64,000 nt of DNA from Vandiemenella viatica (Eukaryota > Arthropoda > Insecta > Orthoptera > Morabidae): positions 233,685,539-233,749,538 of the forward strand of contig JARYHS010013630.1 of the NCBI GenBank assembly GCA_031002005.1. The letters are read 5' to 3'. The position numbers and the translations under genes are program-made. Below are positions 46,393-56,869 of this stretch, piece after piece (position 1 is the first letter of the stretch; the number at the start of each line of letters is the position of its first letter). The notes beneath the pieces were generated by a model. The model was given only the letters and a program-made list of their open reading frames with translations. It searched no databases and was not told the origin of the DNA.

Positions 46393-46501
46393 TTCCCCTG
46401 GTATTAGGCCCGAGGACGTTTTATACAGTTGAAACACCGGGTAAGTCCTGTCTCTTTTAGTGCATAAATTGTTAATCATTTCTCTATGGTTCTGATTGAC
46501 T

Positions 46502-46900
46502 CAGTGGAGAGGGTGCAAGAGGAGAGCCGTTCGATTCATGACTGGTTGCCACGGCCCTTATGAAAGCGTCACAGAATTGATACATAGATTGGGCTGGGAT
46601 AGTTTGGAAGGTAGACGACATAGTTTGAGTTCGAATTAATTGGAGAATATGCGAAAAAAATTAAATTTCGAGTGCAATGAAATACTTCTTCCGCCAACCT
46701 ATTTAGGTCGTAATGACCGGAGGGATAAGATTAGAGAAATGAGATGCCGTACGGATGTTTCTATGTATTGTTTCTTTGCTCGCGCTTTTCGGGATTGGAA
46801 TGCGCGGATTTAGGATTGGTGCTTAGCACCCTCTGCCACCCACAATGTTTGTGACTTGCAAAGTACGGATGTAGATGCAGATGTAGATGTATGTAGTACG
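46502..46900 (+). pseudogene. Jockey/CR1-like LINE 3' end with (GATGTA)n tail
   Basis: A single frame with one internal stop reads QWRGCKRRAVRFMTGCHGPY, SVTELIHRLGWDSLEGRRHS, stop, then LLPPTYLGRNDRRDKIREMR and CFFARAFRDWNARI, stop (46811). The order 'Q.ra.R....y....svt.ml..L.W.sL..RR' and the final 'FFpRti.dWN.LP' are the C-terminal signature of Jockey and CR1-type LINE reverse transcriptases. A microsatellite-like GATGTA tail at 46868-46893 marks the 3' end. All upstream coding sequence is missing, as in normal 5' truncation. Confidence 0.82.
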
Positions 46901-46997
46901 TAATCGCGTATCTTTAAATTATAGTAAAATACACAGTTGAAACAATTCTAAACCATATCATGTACGGTTTATAACGGTGTTTCCATTCTTTGCAGAC

Positions 46998-47128
46998 ACT
47001 TGAATTTACCTAAAACATTTAATGGAACTTCTTAAATCTAATTACCCTGTAAAAATTCATTTACACTAAGTATTACATAAGACTCGGAGGATATTTATTG
47101 GGGAAGCATACATACTACCAAAATAATT
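46998..47128 (+). repeat. Direct repeat, copy 1
   Basis: Starts ACTTGAATTTACCTAAAACA and contains CATTTACACTAAGTATTACA then TAAGACTCGGAGGATATTTA. It matches copy 2 at 47686 with few changes. No coding capacity. Confidence 0.85.
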
Positions 47129-47685
47129 TGTTTCAAATATGTAATTATTTTCACTCGTTCCCTCCAAGGAAACAAACCATCGGATTGTCTTTGCACCTCC
47201 TCTCATGAGTCCAACATTTTCAGTAGATATCTAAGATTAAGAATTTATTTCTTTTATGCTTTCCTATAATTGTGATTAAAAATAAAAAAGTTTTCACAAT
47301 ATGAATCATTTTATGAAGGAAGTCAGGGAACACAAAACTATATTTAGGAAACATATTAATGATAGTAATATACGTAAGACCAAAAGCGCACTTACTTGAA
47401 TCTAAATTGTATTTATTTTTAAATTTCGTAATAAAGATATATATTTATTTGATTTTATAACAAAAGAATAAAACATACTATGAACTACGTTTATATTTTG
47501 AGTCGTGAAAGTGAGTCCGTTATAGTAAGGTTTGTGAATTATTATTTTTATTGATAAAGAGGTATGTTCCTTAAATGATCTAGCATGGTCAGGATTTTAT
47601 TATTAAAATAATTTATTTTGTAATAAATTTTATTAACCTATGTAAATATCGGTAAATGGGCGGAAACACGATATTATAGCCAAAT
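47129..47685. other. AT-rich spacer between the direct repeats
   Basis: Very AT-rich; no feature and no similarity to the flanks of the repeat pair was seen. Confidence 0.5.
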
Positions 47686-47825
47686 ACTTGAATTTATCTA
47701 AAATATTTCATGGAACTTCTTAAATCTAATTACATGTATTTACCTGTAAAAATTCATTTACACTAAGTATTACATAAGACTCGGAAGGTATTTAATGGAG
47801 AAGGATACATACTACCGAAATTACT
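47686..47825 (+). repeat. Direct repeat, copy 2
   Basis: Same order as copy 1 at 46998, with an extra stretch of about 10 bases (ATGTATTTAC) in the middle and scattered substitutions. The offset is 688 bp, so this could be a local duplication or two insertions of one unknown element. Confidence 0.85.
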
Positions 47826-50800
47826 TTTTCGTTGCATTTATTGTCCAAGATTAAATAGTCAAAGAAAGGAACATATGACTTGTGGGCGCCTTAACAAAGC
47901 CATTAAATATGTCCTGAGAACAACAATATGCATAATTAAACGAGATTACAAACGAACACTAAATCTGCCTGCAGAATACAATAAATTTGCAAGATTTGTA
48001 TCAACCTCTTGAGGAATCAGATTATTTTGTTGTTTGGGTGAGAGAAACGTCGTTAAATGCCACGCGCAAGAGATGCGACACACGTTGATTTGTTTAAATC
48101 ACTGAGCTATCCAGGACCGTTTGATTGAGTGCTGAGAAACTTGTTGCAGGGCGTGACGTTGTGGGTAGAACTGCGGTGGCGCTGATCGTGTAGATCAGTG
48201 TGTGTGCGAAGAGGCGGTAGGCATTGTGGTTGCAGCACTGACAAGGAGGTCTCCTGAACCGCTCTCTATCTGTGAATTCTTAGGATGTGAAAAGTTTATA
48301 CCTATGTCTGCCACGCTCCGATAATACCATTGGTAGCGGCACCAGGGGAAGGTCCGAGGGAGCGATAGTAACACAATATTGTCCCTCTCCACCGCGTCAG
48401 ATCTCACACGCGGAACAGTAAATAATAAGATTAGCAATATGATAACAGTTTCCACAGCCTGCCATAGGCCGTTTCGAACGCACGTTCCCCCACACTCGTT
48501 AGGCGCTTTTTCTTTTGCGGCGTTCTCTGGTGAAATCGGAGTCTTTATCTCTCTTGTAGCAAACCACCATTTCGGTTTCGTTATCTTGGTTATCCGGGTG
48601 GAACAGCGTTAGTTTATTGAAACCTGACAACTAGACAACTAACATAAAGGTTGACAACGAACGCGGAAGAATACACAATCTCTCCGTTTTGGCTGTTGTG
48701 TGGCTTGGTTTCATAAATTAGCACTTAAGTTTTCGTCCGCTCAAAATTGAGCAACAGCTGCTCTCCATTTTAGCCAAGACACTCAGCACAGGTTGCGAGA
48801 TTCAAGGTGCTGCACTGTTCCCTTATCTCGCTAGTGCCCGAGGAACTTGGCAGCTCCCTGCTAACAGAAAAGCGGTACTGTGCATTCTAATATTTTTTTT
48901 AATAACTTAACCACGTCCCTTTGATTAGCAATTCAATACCGGCAGGTACTCTAACACACAATATGTATAATGAATATACCAATATTTGCGTAGGCCGTAC
49001 TGAAAACTGATTTCAAAAAAATAATTAGCTTTGACAATGCAGTAGATTTCAACCCCATCCATTTCATACTTCCTTATTTAGTATAGGACAACTTGTCTCA
49101 TACTTTCCATATTCATTATAGTATCACATTTCATATATATATATTGTTATTGGGTTTCACTAAACATTTTTTTCCTGACGATTTATGAAACAGAGTGTTG
49201 TTTTCATGACAACTCTACTGTTAATGAGTAGATTTAAGATAATTTCGAATTCCAGAAAAAAAACATATATGGAGTATGTTGTAAGTTGATACTTTTACTT
49301 ACAGTCTTTTGATCTGTAACTTCTGCATAACTACCTAAAAGCTCGGCTTTGAGATGGCTCGCGAAGTTCTGTTATAAGAAAAATTAAATAATAATCATAA
49401 GAATTTTAATATTTGCACTTCATGAACTATAATCAAAATCCGTATTTTTAGTTTGTTAAAAAAAACAAACAATTAGGCACATTTATAATAAGACGTAATC
49501 TTTAAATATTCAGAATATCAATTTATTTAACTTGTTTTTATCAAATACGAGATTTCTGTTTCGAATTTCTTCCTGTATTTTATATTTTAACATACCTGAA
49601 TTATTAATATTGCTAATTATGTAATAAGAAAATAATGTATTTAATGCTGGGCATTCTAAATTTTTTACTCTCTATAACCCAACATTTGTTAAACGAACAG
49701 AAGTTTCTGGCTGTGGTTGATTGTATATCATTTCTAAGTAGTGGGACTCTGACAGACTTTGCCATGACAGCCAACTCACAAATAATTATAACTCAATACT
49801 GGGAATTCGAAACGAGAGGGGGATGATACAGAATAACACGGAATATGAAAACAGTATTCACTGAGTCACTTTACCGACAGAAATTAACATTTTCTTTGAA
49901 ATGCAGACAATGTTGTGGAGGCGGATTCCGGGTGATTGCACTGTAAAGAATTAGCTCTCGTTTTATCAAATATTTTATTGTTCTTGTGTTTGGCTTTATA
50001 AAACTACCGACCTGCATGAATTTTTGTTTTGTTTCAGTTACCTGTAAACATATATCTTCTGTTAAACAGTTCTCAAGATCTCCATGTATAACGTGCCTTA
50101 ATTTTTATTTTCATTAAGCTTCGCATAGTTTATCTTTAAAATTATATAGTTATTGAAATAACTGATTAAAAAAGGCAGCGGGATTTCGTTGTATAATTAC
50201 AAAACCGCTGCATCTACATTTACGCAAGTCACAGACTTATTTACAAAGAACATTCAACAACCATATATAATGTTTAATACAAAATAAATAAAATCTCTCT
50301 TTCTGGAGAATAAATTCTCATGTAGACATCGTACTCACAAACTAAACTTTTGGTGAGCAGTTTATCCCACCGTTATCGTTGCGGTGGTAATTTGTTTCAT
50401 TAGCATCTTCTCTGATATGCATTATATATGCACTTAATGGTGCCATATGATCGTCACACTATAATTCCATACAATGCCAACAGCGACTTCAAACTGCGTC
50501 CTTCTCCATGGACACACTTAGGGAGCAAGGAAAGCAAACCACCTTAACACGCCTCCAATACGCCGCGCTGCACTCTCAACAATAGCCGTCTCAAACCACG
50601 TGACGTGGTCACTTGACGCGGTCGCCTCTGGTTTCTCTCACAAGGAGAGGACTTCAGTGTGGAAATCGCTATCGTAGAACGAATATGTCTGAAAAATAGT
50701 ACGCCACCTCTGGTTTGTTGCCCTGAAGCATTTCTCCCTGGGGGGCCTCCGTTTCAAAGAAATTGGTAATTAAGAAGTATGAAAGTTGTGTCTAAATTAG

Positions 50801-52790
50801 TTATACATCTACGGAAGACAGTTAGTAACATCTATTTAACCGTGCATCTTGAGGTGGTGTGTTCCTGAGCGGAGGTTCCTAGGTTCGATCCCACGACCCG
50901 AGAAATATTTTTTTTCTATTTGTATTTTTTGTATTGCTATTCGATCTTGTAGCATTACAAACTTGTTTTGAAACAAATCCTCCAAATTATTTATTTTCGT
51001 TTGAGAAATATCCAAATGTCTGGAAGATTACAATAACGCAATGACATGTTCAGCAGTAGCCTAAGAAAAACGGTAAGAGGCTCAAGAACTTACAAAAAAG
51101 ATCTTCTATTTTGTGGTGCATCTTCCATTACATATGAGATCTTTATGATGCACTACAGATCTTCACGAAATGTCATATTTCTGATTTCAGCTAATACAAT
51201 CTTGTAGTTTAATATTATTGTCTCATTTGTTTCAGTTATAATCCCATGTGATTATATAAAAACGTGTAACAAATTACTATCTATATATCTGAAATTAGAG
51301 AAATTGTTCAAGTAACTGTGAAATAACTCAAAATCACCAATAACTCTGCGTCACGAGTCTTCACTAAAGCCATGTTCTGATGTTAAATGTAAAGAAAAAA
51401 TTTCATTTATATATTTCTCTTCATAATTCCACTTCATCAAGTATCTTTCCTGGAAGCAAAACTAAATTTTTGGGCGTGTTACTCGTTTCAATGAGCAAAT
51501 GTTAAGGATTCTGGATTTCACCATGGAGCGTCTGAATTCACATTTACGACGTTTTCTTCTACACACACAAACTCTTGTTTATGCCTCAGTCTGAGGCGAA
51601 GTGATGCCATAGAATACAGGAGCAGGTGCGACAAGTGCAAGGTCTAATCTCGAACCCAGTGTAAAGACGGTGGAAACTTTTTCTTAATGACCTAGGCGAA
51701 TCCTGGGAAAATCCCCATTCAACAGAATGAAACAACAAGTAGATAACATTCTCTTTTAGGTACGACCATTCATAGTGTACCCACGGAAATAATACTTTAG
51801 CACTGGGGAAGAACATTGTCTATACGTTTTTGTTTTTTCTCCCTATCTCTCGCTCTTAAAGAGAGGACGTATTAGGTAACGGTAAATCTAATAAAAATCC
51901 ATTCTGGTACAGATGAACTAACACAACGATTTACGGAGTTTGCTGGAACAGAGATTTAGGGAGGATTCATGTCTCGACTAGAGTGGCAACGGATAGTCAC
52001 CTCTTTTCTGTCAGCTGTAAGACAATCTGCCGACGGGTAGAAATAGACACTGCCTCCGCGCCAACTATCAAACCTGGAAGTCGAATCTGTCGACAGAAGA
52101 ACCGAATTGATTCATGTATCACGCAGGAGTGCATAATATACAGCTCACAACTTTGTGAGAGCAGATACAAATCTTATTCACCGCTGTTAGTAACAGCAAC
52201 GCAACATAAACTGAACTACAACTTTAAGACGCCAATGATCGACCTAGAGAACTATCACTCAGAGGGGAAAACATAATGCTCTCATGTTCAGTTCTTTCTG
52301 TTCTCATGTTACATGCTCATTGTGATGAACAGTTTGCAAAAAGGCAATAACAATACATTAAACGATTTTTGGATGTTATAGTTTAATTATTTATCTTTTA
52401 TTTGGTTGGTTCTGAATATTCAATTGCTTCTGGTGAAAATAAGTTCATCTCGTGCTTTACTGGTAATGTTGCTGGAGTTAAAACAATTATGTAGTTACAT
52501 AAACACCAGTGCTCTATGTTTATACACATTATAACCATTTTAAATAGCTACTTTTTTATACAAGGACGTTCTTTATGTTTCCAAGTACGTATCCTACTCG
52601 TAGTTAGAAATAAGTAAATAAATAATTTTTGCTCAGAACGTGGATATGAAGTATCAGGGGGACGTCTCAACCCTGGAAAAATATTTCTTTAAGATCCCGG
52701 ATATTTCAATCTGTTGGAAGTATTATACCGGAAGATAGCAGAAGATAAAACATTAACCAATCAATCTTCGCCAGTCTCAGCTTTAAAGTT
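47826..52790. other. Intergenic DNA, mostly unrecognised
   Basis: Mainly AT-rich. A GC-richer patch at 48100-48610 includes a minus-strand 86-codon ORF (48195-48455) whose first 19 residues look like a signal peptide (METVIILLILLFTVPRVRS), but it has no known domain. A decayed tRNA-like stretch with B box GGTTCGATCCC lies at about 50882. A patch at 50450-50760 holds an overlapping CACGTG/TGACGT site (about 50598). ORFs at 51586-51816 and 51983-52276 are unrecognised. Confidence 0.35.
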
Positions 52791-52885
52791 GGTTGGCTGG
52801 GGGTTCTTGCCCTGAGACATTTTCTCCCTCGATCTTCTTTTGGTTTAACATGTCTTGACTTTTGGTTGGTCATCTTATAGGCGTA

Positions 52886-53203
52886 TTATTGATTATTCTT
52901 TTCCCTCAGTCTGTTGTGTTTGTAAGCGGCAGTTTCATATTCGCCGAGACAACTGACCAGTGGATTGACAGAGTGATGTGCTGCATTGTAGAATATATAG
53001 ACATGTTGCCGGAAGCATTCAATGAGCTTCGCTGTTCCCGACGCCTCGTAGTCTGCGACAGAGGGGAAACGGTCGGGCACATGTAGTGCTCGCTTCAGTG
53101 TTCTGTATTGCAGCTCCTCCAACTTTCTCACGTGGCAATTAGCAACGTACCCCAAGACGGGGCAAGCATTTTTAATTACCGGCCTAATCAAGGAGCAATA
53201 CAT
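52886..53203 (-). pseudogene. Jockey-like LINE reverse transcriptase fragment
   Basis: A 105-codon minus-strand open frame reads MYCSLIRPVIKNACPVLGYV, ANCHVRKLEELQYRTLKRAL, FPSVADYEASGTAKLIECFR and HHSVNPLVSCLGEYETAAYK. This is the post-palm region of Jockey-type reverse transcriptases ('lY.slirP.l.Ya.pvW......h...lq..qnr.Lr....p'), which ends near 'h.NPL...L..Y'. Trp in the 'pvW' motif is Leu here. No palm, endonuclease or poly-A tail is seen next to it. It is a 5'-truncated and otherwise open scrap, different from the fragment at 46502. Confidence 0.82.
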
Positions 53204-53560
53204 GGCAACTCCTAAATGTGGTACTTGAAGAAACAGTTGCCAAATTCTTTATCAGTAGCCAATATTGTAACACATCTGTTGGGAGACCAAACGATAGCTT
53301 ATAAATTAGATAGCTTTTAACTATCTGATGGGATAGATATTGTCATCGAACAGTAATCCTGAGTTATTTTCTTGGGATTTGTGTGATGAAATGTAAGGAG
53401 AATCAGAAAACATAGTCTGCATTTGTTACAAACCTTTTCTGTATTAATTTTGAAAATTTATTTGTAATAACGAAATAAAATTTGCAATCATGAAAACATG
53501 ATAATCTTGAAGAGAGAGTTATAGGGCATAAAATTCTTCTTCTTTGATAATCGAAGTGAT
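53204..53560. other. AT-rich intergenic DNA, nothing recognised
   Basis: Immediately right of the fragment at 52886, LGVA residues may extend the LINE frame to about 53220. No other feature. Confidence 0.4.
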
Positions 53561-53836
53561 TTATATACTTGTAGAGGTTACGTCCCATGTCATGCATTGA
53601 CGTCGGTTGATATCCAAGAGATGTGGAGGAATTCGGAGCAGGTTACTGCATTTAGATATATTCGGCCAGCATGTAGTTCGGCGGGAGACGTTTTTCCAGT
53701 GTGTGTGGGCTCGGCCAAACTCGGTCAGCTGGCTGCTTGACGTTCCTCCGCCAGCCATCGAAAACCTAGTTACTCGTACTGGCCGGCGAATCGATCTCCT
53801 CCATGAGACTTCAGACTTATGGATTCCTGGTAACAA
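53561..53836 (-). other. Unassigned ORF in a GC-richer patch
   Basis: A 91-codon minus-strand frame (MLPGIHKSEVSWRRSIRRPV, then RVTRFSMAGGGTSSSQLTEF) in a GC-richer patch next to the old LTR at 53996. It is basic and low in hydrophobic segments, with no recognised domain. The plus strand is open too (77 codons), which weakens the coding case. It could be part of an old repeat. Confidence 0.2.
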
Positions 53837-53995
53837 ATAGCTCGAACAATTAATCAGCGCCTTTTATTGGACCAAATATTACTGCAGACGTAAAGAAAGC
53901 ATCTCATAAGTTGAGTTGTAAACATTGTGAGCTAGTTGCAGATCTGTTGAGCTAAGAACCAGGCCTGATGCCACTTTGGGGAAGGTGTTAAAGTA

Positions 53996-54974
53996 TGTGA
54001 TAGAATTGGCTCTTACTGGGTTATCATCGGTTTATTTCATTACTGTTAATTATTTGGGCGCCTTTTATAATTTACTTTGCATACTGCGTGGACAGAGTCA
54101 ACTTTCCTTTCAACTATCTGTAACAGATACATAATTTAACAATTTCAAAACTTACAATTAATTAATTAATTAATTGTAAGTTTTGAAAAAAAAAAGACAA
54201 TTACAAGCTACTAAAGGTGTCTGGAACATGTATATATAGAAAAAAGAGTCATGATGAAGTCCCGGAATTAGCAAATTTTCCAATCGAATTAAATTTGTGC
54301 TCGCTCGAAAAGTATATTTTAATCACATGAGTCCCTCTCTCTGTAAATCAATCTGCGGGTCACTTCAAGAGCCCAGGTCACTAACGGTTGTGCTTACTAG
54401 ACGGCCCATATGATCTTCAGGCTTTCACAATTTTCGATGCACTATTCAATTACTACCTGTAGAAATTACTAGTTCCCTTCAACTGCCAGGCACGAGACGA
54501 TGCTTCTTCCCAAGTCCAGAACGCGTCGCTCTTCTGCTCCCCACTTCTTTTCACCAGTCACGAATCACCGTTTTCTTCTTGCCAGAATATGCAAAATTGA
54601 ACTTTCAGCCAATACAAAATGTAACTATTTGCGTTCATTCGTCAGTATTTAAACAGCTCATCCCTCCATTTTCGAAGCATCCCGAATTCTCAAGAAACTA
54701 TACGAACAGCTCGCCAGAGATGGCTTTCGTTCGACATCGTTTTTCTCCGGTGGTCTCTCAGATGATTCATTAGCTTGACGGGTGGGAACAATTACCATTG
54801 ATGTTCTTTGATTGCCCTCTCTTCAAGGTTGTCCTTCTACCTATCCCAAACGGGACTTCGCCGTGTGTGTACTGTCAACAACAGGCCTGCATGTTGCCTG
54901 CTCAAACTGTTCACCCTTATTCACTGATTATTAAATAAAGTATATCTAATGTATATCTGAATACGTCTGTCACA
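53996..54974 (-). mobile_element. Old solo LTR of the gag-only element family
   Basis: Read on the minus strand this 979-bp block aligns in order with the LTRs at 35607 and 40398. It starts TGTGACAGACGTATTCAGAT (LTR: TGTAACAGAAGTGATCCGAT). It shares GACCCGCAGA near 54350, GAGGGACTCATG near 54330 and GCTAATTCCGG near 54265, then ATTATGTATCTGTTA near 54130 and GGCGCCCAAAT near 54055, and ends TTCTATCACA (LTR: CATACCCATTACA). Many substitutions and indels show it is much older. No internal region or clear target duplication flanks it (AGTA on the left, GGAA on the right). Confidence 0.8.
54143..54188. repeat. Perfect 46-bp palindrome
   Basis: Both arms are fully self-complementary around a central ATTAATTAATTAATTAAT core; the outer arms are TTTCAAAACTTACAA and its complement. 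It lies inside the U5-like part of the old LTR at 53996 and has no counterpart in the young LTRs. Confidence 0.95.
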
Positions 54975-55097
54975 GGAATCAGATACTTCTCTCATAACCT
55001 GAGAAGTAGGCTCGAATAGTGTACAGGAACTCTCACTTCTGGATCCCCTGCTACTGTTATAAATTAACTAAAAGCTTTTATGTTCAAAGCTGTATAG

Positions 55098-55528
55098 CAG
55101 TGGGTAAAATGTTTCGTGATTCCTTGTAACACAGACATATTAGGCAAATGGCTATCAAAAAATTTACAGATGGTGTGTTATAATGCCAACAAACAACCAA
55201 CGGCAAAAAAATTTGAAGGCCTAAATACAATCTTACAAGCGCATGCCTGGTATGAACAATACAAAGAAATAAGAAGGCAAAAATAATAAGCTGTGAAGAA
55301 GATAGAAACTGTAACAGAGAGAATGTAAAAAATGGCACAGAATCTGTTTTGAATCAGCAAACAGTGCCTCCTGAAAAGAAAGTTAGATTATTATTCAAAG
55401 AAAACGAAAAAAAGAATACCGCTAAAGTCGAGGAAGTAGAGAATAAATCTTGTAACGCAAAGGGAGGTCAGGAAGAAGTGGAGATTGAAATGCGGGAAGC
55501 GGATAAGGGCGTAAGCCCGCGTTACTAA
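55098..55528 (+). pseudogene. Coding-like region split between two frames
   Basis: Frame 1 is open at 55098-55283 and reads CFVIPCNTDILGKWLSKNLQ, then NKQPTAKKFEGLNTILQAHA and WYEQYKEIRRQK, stop. A different frame is open at 55256-55525 and continues CEEDRNCNRENVKNGTESVL, PPEKKVRLLFKENEKKNTAK and VEIEMREADKGVSPRY, stop. The two overlap by about 30 bases, as if one frameshift split a protein of about 140 residues. There is no Met start, so it is a C-terminal exon or a truncated transposon ORF. The composition (Lys/Glu-rich, ordered helices) looks like real protein, but no family is recognised. Minus-strand ORFs at 55084-55360 are shadows. Confidence 0.4.
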
Positions 55529-56611
55529 AGAGAGAAAAGAAGGTAGCGATTTATTCCTTTAGTCTCATACTTGATAACTATTTTAAAACAACTGACAGAT
55601 TTTCATTGTTTCATAAATTTATAAAACAGTTCCGTTCAGCGTCAGTATAGCCATAATGATATTCACAAAATCAAGTTAAAGTATATAAATCTTCTTCACA
55701 GAACCATGGATTGTTCGAAGGAAGCGTGATGGGGTCAGTACCATTATTAAGACTTTAACATAATAATATCTTTAAACAATCAAGGGCTTAAAAATATTTC
55801 TTTGTCACTGACATTCTGCTTGTGATGGAGATCAAGGGTAATTTACACAACTACTAGACTACACATTAATGTCTCATTATGTTTTAAGTTCTGTAGTGCT
55901 AAATTGAAAAAGTATATTAAATATTTAATCGTTCCCATCTATATATGTTTATTTTTTTAAAGTCATATTCGGTTTCAATCTAACCAGAGTTCCAATTCGT
56001 AAAATATCCGTCATACAGTTCAGCAATTCTATCACTTGTCTTAAATTTCAGGAGAAGCGGGAGGGTGTGAAGGAAGTGACCACTGACTGAGGTCTGCGTT
56101 CGAACCCCAGTCTCGTTCGGAACATTTTAAGTCGTCTTAAACTGACTTTCACATTTGTCAACACTTTACTTTTGTTCATATGAAATACCCTAGTACCCCG
56201 TAGATTTCTTGTTGAACTGAGTGTCTCCTTCCGCCGAAATGGTTGCCAGTCCACTCTAACAACGATAGTGTCAGATATGTATTAAAAGATTTTAATTGGT
56301 TTAGACGGGTCACTCCAAGGATTTGTTCCTTGGCAGGGGCAATACATTTTTAATGAAGTAATAATAATTCTGGTAATCAAATGTAACACGTGATCTAATG
56401 AAAAATAATGAATGATTATGTAGTAAATCTTATACAAAAATCCCCATAGCACAAAGAAGTTAACTCGAAAAATTATCTTGATCAAGTGACTCATAATCAT
56501 GCTATGCGAGGACTGGAACATAATGAAGTCTAAAAATATGTACAGTGTCTGATACCAAAATAAGCGGTGCCAAAAATGTCTTTCTAAGATTCATGTTGAT
56601 TTGAAATATCA
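55529..56611. other. AT-rich intergenic DNA, nothing firm
   Basis: A tRNA-like B box (GCGTTCGAACCCCAG) occurs at about 56096-56110 without a convincing A box or foldable tRNA. No gene supported. Confidence 0.35.
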
Positions 56612-56621
56612 CCGCAAGTTC

Positions 56622-56862
56622 TTTTTTTTATCTGCTTAACGTCTCTCTAACAGCGAGGTCATTAGAGACGGGAAAGGATGGGGGGCAAGGAATGGGAAGG
56701 AATTCGGCCATGGCCTTTTGGAGGAAGCATCCCGGCATTTGCCTGGAGGGATTTGGGAAACCATGGAAAACCCAAATCTGGATGCCCGGACTGGGATTCG
56801 AACCACCGTCCTCCCGAATGCGAGGCCAGAACGCTAGCCGTTACACCACCACGCGCGGTCCT
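56622..56862 (-). mobile_element. tRNA-derived SINE, best-preserved copy
   Basis: Minus-strand copy with every family landmark: T run at 56622-56628, GCGAGGTCATTAGAGACGGG, AATTCGGCCATGGCCTTTTG, GCATCCCGGCATTTGCCTGG, B-box complement GGATTCGAACC (about 56793) and head complement ACACCACCACGCGCGGTC. GCAAGTT flanks it at 56614-56620 and 56863-56869. It is probably the youngest SINE here. The 190-codon plus-strand ORF at 56692-57264 is read through this SINE and is not a gene. Confidence 0.93.
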
Positions 56863-56869
56863 GCAAGTT

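Noticed and set aside
56096..56110. tRNA-like GCGTTCGAACCCC
   Set aside because: No A box at the right distance and no acceptor stem.
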